Source of the DNA: Streptomyces alboflavus
GTDB lineage: Bacteria > Actinomycetota > Actinomycetes > Streptomycetales > Streptomycetaceae
Assembly (NCBI RefSeq): GCF_000716675.1
Contig: NZ_JNXT01000057.1
Span: 1-64,000 of the forward strand
Direction of reading: 5' to 3'
DNA: 64,000 nucleotides
Of this stretch, positions 53,551 to 60,399 are shown one piece after another; the stretch's first letter is position 1, and each line of letters starts with the position of its first letter. The notes below the pieces were generated by a model. The model did no database searches, was not told the DNA's origin, and worked only from the letters and a program-made list of their open reading frames with translations. The translations under genes and the position numbers were made by a program.

Positions 53551-53642
53551 CGAGCCGGAGAACGACGCAGCGTCCGAGCCCACCGAAGTGGACGCGGACG
53601 CTGCGTAGCAGGTCAGAGGGGGTTCCCCTCTCCCGCTCCCGG

Positions 53643-53715
53643 TAGACCGTGTGGGACTCGAACCCACAACCAATGGATTAAAAGTCCACTGCTCTGCCAA
53701 TTGAGCTAACGGTCC
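53643..53715 (-). tRNA. tRNA-Lys (TTT)
   Basis: A 73-base cloverleaf on the minus strand. The acceptor GGACCGT pairs with ACGGTCT (one G:U), the D-arm is GCTCAATTGGCAGAGC, the anticodon loop CTTTTAA (TTT) and the T-arm GGGTTCGAGTCCC. CCA is not fully encoded. It borders the accessory block on its left. Confidence 0.95.
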
Positions 53716-53806
53716 TCGCCGACACAGTGTCGGCGCACCCATGAGCATAGCCGGACGGGGCCCGGCATCCGATCGGGTATCCCGTCCGGGTGCCCGTGGT
53801 CTGGCG

Positions 53807-53840
53807 AAGGCCCGTACGACGTGTACGTCGTACGGGCCTT
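53807..53840 (-). terminator. 15-bp hairpin ending the helicase transcript
   Basis: AAGGCCCGTACGACG (53807-53821) pairs perfectly with 53826-53840 around a four-base loop, 21 bases beyond the helicase stop codon. Confidence 0.88.
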
Positions 53841-53860
53841 CAGTCACTGCTCAGACGGCG

Positions 53861-55909
53861 TCAGCCGTTGCGCTTCCAGCGCGGCTTGTCGTCGCGGCGG
53901 CCGAAGGAGCCGGTGCCGGAGCCGCGGTTGTACGACGGGCGGTCGTGGCCGCCGGCGCGGTGGCCGCCGGCGGGGCGGTCGTCGCGGCGGTCGCGGTTGA
54001 ACGGGCGGTCGCTGCCCCGGTGGCCGGACGGGCGGTCGTCGCGGCGGAAGCCGCCCCGCTCGTCACGGCGCTCGAAGGAACGGCCGCCACGGTCGCCGCC
54101 GCGGTCGTCACGACGGTCACGGTTGAAGCCACCGCGGTCGTCACGGCGCTCGAAGGAACGTCCACCGCGGTCGCCGCCACGGTCGTCACGACGGTCACGG
54201 TTGAAGCCGCCACGGTCGCCACCGCGGTCGTCACGGCGGTCGCGACGGTCACGGTTGAAGCCGCCACGGTCGCCACCGCGGTCGTCACGGCGGTCGACGG
54301 ACACCGCGGCGGTCTCGCCCTCGGTCTCGGCGGGGGCGTCGGCGGCCTCGGCGAGGGCGGCGACCGCGGCCGTCGGGTCCTCGCCGCGCTCGCGGGCGGC
54401 GCGGGCGGTGAGGCGGTCGGCCTCGTCGCGCAGCTCGGCGGCGCGGCGCTGGGCGCGCTCCAGGTCCTTGGTGAGGTCGCGGACCTCACGCTCGGCCTGG
54501 GTGGCCGCGTTGCCCGCGGACTCGGCCTGGACCTCGGTCATGGAGCGGGCGCCGGTGATCTCGGCGACCTCCGGGTCGAAGGCGCCGCCGCCGTTGATGA
54601 TGTGGCGCGAGGCGTCGACGCCCGCGTCCTCCATCAGGCGGAAGATCTGGCGGCGCTGGTGCGGCAGCGAGAGGGAGACGACCGTGCCGCTGCGGCCCGC
54701 GCGGGCCGTACGGCCGGAGCGGTGCAGGTAGTCCTTGTGGTCGCCGGCCGGGTCCACGTTCAGGACCAGGTCGATGCCGTCGACGTGGATGCCGCGGGCG
54801 GCGACGTCGGTGGCGACGAGGGCGTTGACGTAGCCGTCCTTGAAGTCCGCGAGGGTGCGTGTACGGGCGCCCTGCGTCATGCCGCCGTGCAGCGCGTCGG
54901 CCTTCACACCGGCGTCGCGGAGCTGCTCGGCGATGCGGTCGGCGCCCAGCTGGGTGCGGACGAAGATGATGGTGCGGCCCTTGCGGGCGGCGATGGCGGC
55001 GGTGACGGGCGCCTTGTCGCGGGGCTTCACGATCAGGATGTGGTGCGTCATGGTCGTGACGTTGCCCTGGGCGCTGTCGACCTCGTGCGTCACCGGGTTC
55101 GTCAGGTAGCGCTTGACCAGCGTGGAGATCTCGTTCTCCATCGTGGCGGAGAACAGCATGCGCTGGCCGCCGGCCGGGACCTGGTCGAGCAGCTCGGTGA
55201 CCTCGGGCAGGAAGCCCAGGTCGGACATCTGGTCGGCCTCGTCGAGGACGGCGACCTCGACGTTCTCCAGGGAGCAGGCGCCGCGGTTGATGATGTCGCG
55301 CAGTCGGCCCGGCGTGGCGACGAGGATGTCGACGCCGCGCTCCAGGGCGTAGATCTGGTTGCCCATGGACGTACCGCCGCAGACGACCTTCATCTTGAGG
55401 CCGAGGACGTCGCCGTAGGGCTGGAGGGCGTCGGCGACCTGCATCGCCAGCTCGCGGGTCGGGGTCAGGATGACCGCGCGGGGCTTCTTCTTCTCGGTGT
55501 AGCCGTCGGCGAGGCGCGCCAGGGTCGGCAGACCGAAGGAGAGGGTCTTGCCGGAGCCGGTGCGGCCACGGCCGAGGATGTCCTTGCCGGCCAGGGCGTC
55601 CGGGATGGTCGCGGCCTGGATCGGGAACGGGGTGTGCACGCCGTTGCGGGCGAGCTTGCGGACGACTCCGTCGGGCAGGCCGAGGTCACCGAAGGTGATC
55701 TCGGGCTCGGCGTCGGCGTCGGCCTCGACGGCCTCGGCGACGGCGTCGGTGGTGACCTCGGTGACGTCCGCGGCCTCGACGATCTCGGTGGGCTCGACGG
55801 TCTCGGTGGGCTCGACGGTCTCGGCGACAGCCGCTACGGCGTCGCTCTCGACGGCCTCGACCGACTCGTTCTCGGGCAGGACGGCGTGGTCAGAACTGAA
55901 AATGGACAT
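53861..55909 (-). CDS. DEAD-box ATP-dependent RNA helicase with RDDRGG-repeat tail
   Basis: A 682-residue RNA helicase. An acidic Val/Glu/Thr-rich N-terminus (1-70) precedes the helicase core: Q motif FPIQAATIP, GRTGSGKT (about 115), PTRELA, VLDEADQM (about 220), LFSATM and HRSGRTARAG. A coiled-coil-like region (about 455-530) leads to a basic tail (535-682) of RDDRGGDRGGFNRD repeats expected to bind RNA. Related proteins act in cold adaptation, ribosome assembly or RNA decay. The repeats are encoded by near-identical DNA units (about 54030-54300) and may vary in number. Confidence 0.93.
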   Translation of the reverse strand: MSIFSSDHAVLPENESVEAVESDAVAAVAETVEPTETVEPTEIVEAADVTEVTTDAVAEAVEADADAEPEITFGDLGLPDGVVRKLARNGVHTPFPIQAATIPDALAGKDILGRGRTGSGKTLSFGLPTLARLADGYTEKKKPRAVILTPTRELAMQVADALQPYGDVLGLKMKVVCGGTSMGNQIYALERGVDILVATPGRLRDIINRGACSLENVEVAVLDEADQMSDLGFLPEVTELLDQVPAGGQRMLFSATMENEISTLVKRYLTNPVTHEVDSAQGNVTTMTHHILIVKPRDKAPVTAAIAARKGRTIIFVRTQLGADRIAEQLRDAGVKADALHGGMTQGARTRTLADFKDGYVNALVATDVAARGIHVDGIDLVLNVDPAGDHKDYLHRSGRTARAGRSGTVVSLSLPHQRRQIFRLMEDAGVDASRHIINGGGAFDPEVAEITGARSMTEVQAESAGNAATQAEREVRDLTKDLERAQRRAAELRDEADRLTARAARERGEDPTAAVAALAEAADAPAETEGETAAVSVDRRDDRGGDRGGFNRDRRDRRDDRGGDRGGFNRDRRDDRGGDRGGRSFERRDDRGGFNRDRRDDRGGDRGGRSFERRDERGGFRRDDRPSGHRGSDRPFNRDRRDDRPAGGHRAGGHDRPSYNRGSGTGSFGRRDDKPRWKRNG

Positions 55910-56162
55910 GCGAAATGCGAAACCTTCCGGAGTCTCGGCACGCGCCCGTCAACTCCGTGATTTCGCAATGGACCGCCTCTATGCGGTCAGCCACGGCAAG
56001 GGAGAGTACGCGCCACGCGGCGCTCTTCTGTGTCGGCGCCGGGCAAATGGGATCAAACGATCTACCACCATACGCACCCCCCACCCCAATTGGCAAACGC
56101 CCACCATATCGGGGCTTTCCCAAGGCCCCGACCACGGCTTCACACCCCCCGTAGACACCCCG

Positions 56163-56741
56163 TTACGCCGGCCCCGCCTGAGGCGAAGGCTCCCCCCGCC
56201 CGGCGGGCTCCCCCACCCCTCCGTGGGCGGACGACGACGGCTCCGGGGACGTCGGCTCCTGCGTGGGCGTGGGCGTCGCGGACGTCGGGTCGGGGGCGGG
56301 GGTGCTCCGGGTCGGCCGGGGCCCCGGCCGCGTACGAGTCGGCGAGGGCTTGCCGCCGTCGCTGGTGGGTTCGACGGTCGAGCCGCCGCCGGAGCCGCCC
56401 TTCGAGGGCTTGTCGTCGGGCGCGGCGTCCTTGCCGCGCCCGGCGGCCGGCTTCTTGTCGTCCTTGCCGCCGTCCTTCCCGCCGTCCTCGCCGCCCTCGG
56501 CGTCCTTGCCGCCCTTGCCGTCCTTCTCGCCGCCCCGGCCGCCGTCGGCGCGCCCGTCGCCACGGGAGCCGCCGGGCGTGACGCTCCCCCCGTCGGGGGC
56601 GGCGGCCCCGCTCCGCTCACCGGCGGACCGTGCGGGGGCGGGCGCGCCGCTCCCGTCGTCGCCGATGCTCATACAGCCCGCGGTGGCCGCGACGGCCATC
56701 ACGGCCGCGGCCCACCGAACGGAAACGTACACATGGCGCAC
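56163..56741 (-). CDS. small lipoprotein with low-complexity Gly/Lys/Asp and Pro/Thr tail
   Basis: A 192-residue predicted lipoprotein. The signal peptide (VSVRWAAAVMAVAATAGC) ends in the lipobox TAGC near residue 23. The rest is disordered: a Gly/Lys/Asp-rich half followed by a Pro/Thr/Ser-rich half (PTSATPTPTQEPTSPEPS), as in wall-spanning tethers. No domain is recognised. GGAGG lies nine bases before GTG 56741. Its role is unknown. Confidence 0.7.
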   Translation of the reverse strand: MRHVYVSVRWAAAVMAVAATAGCMSIGDDGSGAPAPARSAGERSGAAAPDGGSVTPGGSRGDGRADGGRGGEKDGKGGKDAEGGEDGGKDGGKDDKKPAAGRGKDAAPDDKPSKGGSGGGSTVEPTSDGGKPSPTRTRPGPRPTRSTPAPDPTSATPTPTQEPTSPEPSSSAHGGVGEPAGRGEPSPQAGPA

Positions 56742-56891
56742 GGCCGAGCACCTCCGAAGGCGCTGGGGGAAGGAACGCCCTGCCCAACTCCCGCGCCCCG
56801 CAAGAGGACACGGAAACCCCGCGCCCGCACCCGACCTGTGACCGAAGCCTCAGCGCGACCGCACAGGCCCGAGGTGCGAGGCCCCGGAACC

Positions 56892-57242
56892 TCAGCCGTA
56901 CCCCAGGGCGTGCAACCGCTCGTCGTCGATCCCGAAGTGATGCGCGACCTCGTGCACCACGGTGATCTCGGTCTCGGCGACGACGTCCTCGCGCGACTCG
57001 CACATCCGCAGGGTGGGACCCCGGTAGATGGTGATGCGGTCGGGCAGCACCCCCGCGTACCACTCACCGCGGTCGGTGAGCGGAGTTCCCTCGTAGAGAC
57101 CGAGCAGCTCGGGGTCGTCGCGGGGCGGTTCGTCCTCGACGAACACCGCGACGTTGTCCATGAGCCGCGTCAGCTCGGGAGGGATCCGGTCGAGCGCCTC
57201 GGCCACCAGTTCCTCGAACTCCTCGCGCGTCATCTCCAGCAC
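56892..57242 (-). CDS. zincin-like metallopeptidase-family protein
   Basis: A 116-residue protein of the small minimal-zincin family found across actinobacteria. It contains HEVAHHFGIDDERLHALG (about residue 95), an HExxH zinc motif with a downstream acidic ligand candidate. The N-terminus REEFEELVAEALDRIPPEL is conserved in the family. The substrate is unknown. The start GTG 57242 (MLEMTREE...) is preferred over ATG 57233; neither has a clear ribosome-binding site. Confidence 0.85.
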   Translation of the reverse strand: MLEMTREEFEELVAEALDRIPPELTRLMDNVAVFVEDEPPRDDPELLGLYEGTPLTDRGEWYAGVLPDRITIYRGPTLRMCESREDVVAETEITVVHEVAHHFGIDDERLHALGYG

Positions 57243-57385
57243 ACGCCCATTGTCCGCCACGCCCCGCGATCGCCGCCGCCCCGGCCGGGAACAGCCGCGC
57301 GCGGAGCCCGCGCCCGCGCCCCCGACGGGCGGGGCGAAGGACCGGCGCGGGCATAGCCACCTCCGCGCATGGGCATACGGGCCCA

Positions 57386-58945
57386 ATGGGGCGCGACGTG
57401 ACGGTCGTTCTGCGCAACCTGCGCGGCCTGCGCGGGGCGGCGACGGCTCTCGTCAGCCGCTACCGCGCGGCGCACCGGCCCCCCACCACGAACCTCACAA
57501 GCACCCCGCACCCGTTCGGCCGTGCGGTGGGCCTGGTGGCGGTGGTGCTGCTCGGGGCCTGGCTGGGGCTGCTGATCGTCGGCAGCGTACGTACGTCCGT
57601 GGGGCCCATGGACACGCGCATGCAGCTGCGCCCGTCCCTGACCGGCGGCACGAAGATCGACGTGTCGCCCCTCGGCGCCCTGGAGCTGAACTCGCACGTG
57701 GCTCCGATCCGCCTGGACGTGGAGGTGGACCGCCTGGACCCGGTGCGCTCGGAGGCTCTCGTGGACCATCCGGAGCGGATCTCGGGGATGCAGGAGGAGG
57801 TGGCGGAGGACGTCGTGACGGGCACGTTCAACCTGGCGGTGCGCTCCTGCGCGGCCGTGGTCGCGGGCGCCACGGCGCTCGGCCTCGCGGTGTACCGCAG
57901 ACCGCGCAGGGCCCTCGCGGCGGGCGGCCTGGCCCTCGCACTCCTCGCGGCGTCGGGCGCGGCGGCGTACGCGACCTGGAACCCCAAGTCCGTCCTGGAG
58001 CCGAAGTTCTCCGGCCTGCTGAGCAGCGCCCCCTCGGTCGTCGGCAACGCCCGCAACATCGTCAGCGAATTCGACGTGTACCAGCGGGAGTTGGCCCGCC
58101 TGGTCACCAATGTGACGAAGCTGTACGACGTGACGTCGACCCTGCCCGCATACGAACCGGACCCGTCCACGATCCGGCTCCTGCACGTGTCGGACATCCA
58201 CCTGAACCCGGCCAGCTGGAAGATCATCTCTTCCCTTGTCGAGCAGTACGAGATCGACGTCATCGTCGACTCCGGCGACACCATGGACCACGGCACCGCC
58301 GCCGAGAACGCCTTCCTGGACCCGATCGAGGACCTGGGCGCGCCCTATGTGTGGGTGCGCGGCAACCACGACTCGTTCGCGACGCAGCGCTATCTGAAGA
58401 AGCTCAAGAACACCCACGTCCTCGACGGTGGCAAGCCCGTCGACGTGGCCGGGCTGCGGTTCGCGGGCATCGGGGACCCCCAGTTCACGCCGGACCGCTC
58501 GGTGAAGCAGGAGGGCGACGCGGTGCAGGAGACGGCGGGCCTCAACCTCGCCGCGTCCCTCCGCGAGCAGGCCGCCAGGGGCACGCCGGTCGACATCGCC
58601 GTCGCGCACAACCCCACGGCCGCACGCCGAACCGACGGCACGGTGCCGCTGGTCCTCGCGGGACATGTGCACCACCAGGAGATGGAGGTCATGGACGAGG
58701 GCACGCGGCTGCGCATCGAGGGCTCCACCGGCGGCAGCGGGCTGCGCGCGGTCGAGGGGGACCACCCCGACCCGGTGGAGACGTCCGTGCTCTACCTGGA
58801 CCGCGCCACCAAGCGCCTGCAGGCCTGGGACGAGATCAAACTGGGCGGGCTGGGCCTCACGAAGGCCGAGGTCAGCCGCCATCTGCCCAAGGAGAACCAG
58901 CCCGGGGCCGACCCCTCGACGCCGCCCCCGGTCCCGCCCTCGTAA
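57386..58945 (+). CDS. membrane metallophosphoesterase
   Basis: A 519-residue protein. Two hydrophobic segments (about residues 48-66 and 150-200) flank an extracytoplasmic or linker region. A calcineurin-like phosphoesterase domain (about 265-450) has its metal ligands in LLHVSDIHLN, VDSGDTMDHG, RGNHDS and AGHVHHQE. The C-terminal tail is Pro-rich. It probably hydrolyses a phosphodiester at the membrane; the substrate is unknown. ATG 57386 or GTG 57398 may be the start. Confidence 0.88.
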   Translation: MGRDVTVVLRNLRGLRGAATALVSRYRAAHRPPTTNLTSTPHPFGRAVGLVAVVLLGAWLGLLIVGSVRTSVGPMDTRMQLRPSLTGGTKIDVSPLGALELNSHVAPIRLDVEVDRLDPVRSEALVDHPERISGMQEEVAEDVVTGTFNLAVRSCAAVVAGATALGLAVYRRPRRALAAGGLALALLAASGAAAYATWNPKSVLEPKFSGLLSSAPSVVGNARNIVSEFDVYQRELARLVTNVTKLYDVTSTLPAYEPDPSTIRLLHVSDIHLNPASWKIISSLVEQYEIDVIVDSGDTMDHGTAAENAFLDPIEDLGAPYVWVRGNHDSFATQRYLKKLKNTHVLDGGKPVDVAGLRFAGIGDPQFTPDRSVKQEGDAVQETAGLNLAASLREQAARGTPVDIAVAHNPTAARRTDGTVPLVLAGHVHHQEMEVMDEGTRLRIEGSTGGSGLRAVEGDHPDPVETSVLYLDRATKRLQAWDEIKLGGLGLTKAEVSRHLPKENQPGADPSTPPPVPPS

Positions 58946-59026
58946 ACCGTTTTGGCGATCCCTCCCCCCATCCCATATGCTTCTCACGTCCCCGACGCGC
59001 TGCGAAGCGCCGCGGCGGGCCTCTTA

Positions 59027-59099
59027 GCCCTCATCGTCTAGTGGCCCAGGACGCCGCCCTTTCAAGGCGGTAGCACGGGTTCGAATCCCGTTGGGGGCA
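59027..59099 (+). tRNA. tRNA-Glu (TTC)
   Basis: A 73-base cloverleaf. The acceptor GCCCTCA pairs with TGGGGGC, the anticodon loop is CTTTCAA (TTC) within GCCGCC/GGCGGT and the T-arm is GGGTTCGAATCCC. The next gene remnant begins two bases later on the opposite strand, which makes this tRNA a likely integration site. Confidence 0.95.
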
Positions 59100-59100
59100 C

Positions 59101-59331
59101 CTACAGCTTCGGGGCACGCTCTCCATCGTGAGGGCGTGCTTCTGAGTAGCTGGCATCCTTGCTGTCACCCTTGATGCAGATCTCTGCCTCCGGATCGCCG
59201 GGCTCGCACTCTTGAGCCTGGCGCCGAATGGTGCGCTCCCTGCGCCTGAGGTTGTCCACAGCCTGTTGAAGCCACTCCCGCTCCGCCTCATACGCACGCC
59301 AAGCGCGGGCACGGCCCGCGGTCAGCTCCCG
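59101..59331 (-). pseudogene. C-terminal remnant of an unknown coding sequence next to tRNA-Glu
   Basis: The minus-strand frame ending at TAG 59101-59103 reads like true protein: about 75 residues, charged and helical (RAWRAYEAEREWLQQAVDNL, RRRERTIRRQAQECEPGD, ICIKGDSKDAS). It has no start codon of its own and runs into the end of the O-methyltransferase gene in another frame, so it appears headless. Its GC content is lower than the core genes. The parent protein is not recognised; small helical proteins of this kind are frequent on integrated plasmid-like elements. Its position directly against tRNA-Glu supports a deleted integrative element. Confidence 0.55.
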
Positions 59332-60332
59332 TTCACGGACGCTTCGACGATCGAGAAGGGCGTCGGGGTGGGCACGACGCGGTCGAGGGTGAGCCCGGCC
59401 CGTTCCAGCAGGGTGCGGAACTCCGGCTCGGTGCGCTCACGGCCCGGCAGCATGCCGAGCATGGTCAGGTCGATCATCTTCATCATGTGAGGCGTGTCGC
59501 CGGGCGGGATCACACCCTCCAGCACCAGCAGGCGGGCGCCTGGGTTCGCGGCCTCGCGGATCGACTCCAGGATGCGCAGACAGGAGTCGTCGTCCCAGTC
59601 GTGCAGGACGAAGCCGAGCACGTAGATGTCGGCCGCGGGCACCGACTCGAAGAAGTCGCCGGCCGTGAACGTGATCCGGCCGCTCAGGCCCTGTTTCGCG
59701 AGGTTCGAGAGGGCCGCCGGTTCGACCGCCGGGAGATCAAGGATGACGCCCTTGCGCTCCGGCCGGTCCGCGAGCAGTCGCACCAGCACCGAACCGTCCG
59801 CGCCGCCTATGTCCGCCACGACCCGGCCGGGCGGAAGCTCGTACCCGTCGAACATGCCCTCCCGAGCACCGGTCATGTTGGCCATCGCGCGGGTCATGAG
59901 CTCCGCTCGCGCCGGGTCCTCGGCCAGCCACTCGAAGAATGGCTTGCCGAAGTGCCGCGTCGCGCCCGGAACCCCGGTCCGGACCGTCTCCAGCAGACCC
60001 TCGAACGGCGCGTAGTGCGTCTCCATCCACAGCTCGGCCATGCCCGCAAGCGACCCCGGATGGTTGCGCGACAGCAGCGCGCCCAGCGGCGTGGTGGCCA
60101 CCAGGTCGCCCTCGCTGCGGAAGACGCCGACCATGGTCAGCGTGCGGATCAACCGGCCGAGCGGGTCCGCCGGCGTGCCGCTGCGCTCCGCGAGGTCGGC
60201 GACGGTACGCGGACCGTCGTCCAGCATGGTGCAGACGTCCAGCTTCGCGACGACGTAGAGCGCCTGCGAGACCTGGAAGCCGCCGAGCAACTGCGTCATC
60301 GCGATGCCGGGCGGTGGGGTGGGTGCGGACAT
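59322..60332 (-). CDS. SAM-dependent O-methyltransferase, secondary-metabolism type
   Basis: A 336-residue methyltransferase of the plant-COMT/hydroxyneurosporene type used in antibiotic tailoring. The N-terminal dimerisation wHTH (TVADLAERSGTPADPLGRLI) precedes the SAM-binding motif VVADIGGADGSVLVRLL (about residue 170), and a His/Asp catalytic segment is visible in LGFVLHDWDDDSC. It probably methylates a phenolic or enolic hydroxyl. AAAGGA lies about ten bases before the ATG. It follows the SARP gene at 60400 in the same direction. Confidence 0.9.
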   Translation of the reverse strand: MSAPTPPPGIAMTQLLGGFQVSQALYVVAKLDVCTMLDDGPRTVADLAERSGTPADPLGRLIRTLTMVGVFRSEGDLVATTPLGALLSRNHPGSLAGMAELWMETHYAPFEGLLETVRTGVPGATRHFGKPFFEWLAEDPARAELMTRAMANMTGAREGMFDGYELPPGRVVADIGGADGSVLVRLLADRPERKGVILDLPAVEPAALSNLAKQGLSGRITFTAGDFFESVPAADIYVLGFVLHDWDDDSCLRILESIREAANPGARLLVLEGVIPPGDTPHMMKMIDLTMLGMLPGRERTEPEFRTLLERAGLTLDRVVPTPTPFSIVEASVNGS

Positions 60333-60399
60333 GGGTGGTCGGTCCTTTCCGAGTGGGACAGCTCCGCACGACCCTAAGAACGGCCGGTTCCCGTGCCGT

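Noticed and set aside
48725..53642. active integrative element or insertion sequence
   Set aside because: No integrase, transposase or terminal inverted repeats are visible; only the 25-bp direct repeats support past mobility.
59031..59312. 93-codon minus-strand ORF
   Set aside because: Its end is antisense to tRNA-Glu, giving the well-known artefact CPQRDSNPC; the plausible coding frame here is a different one.
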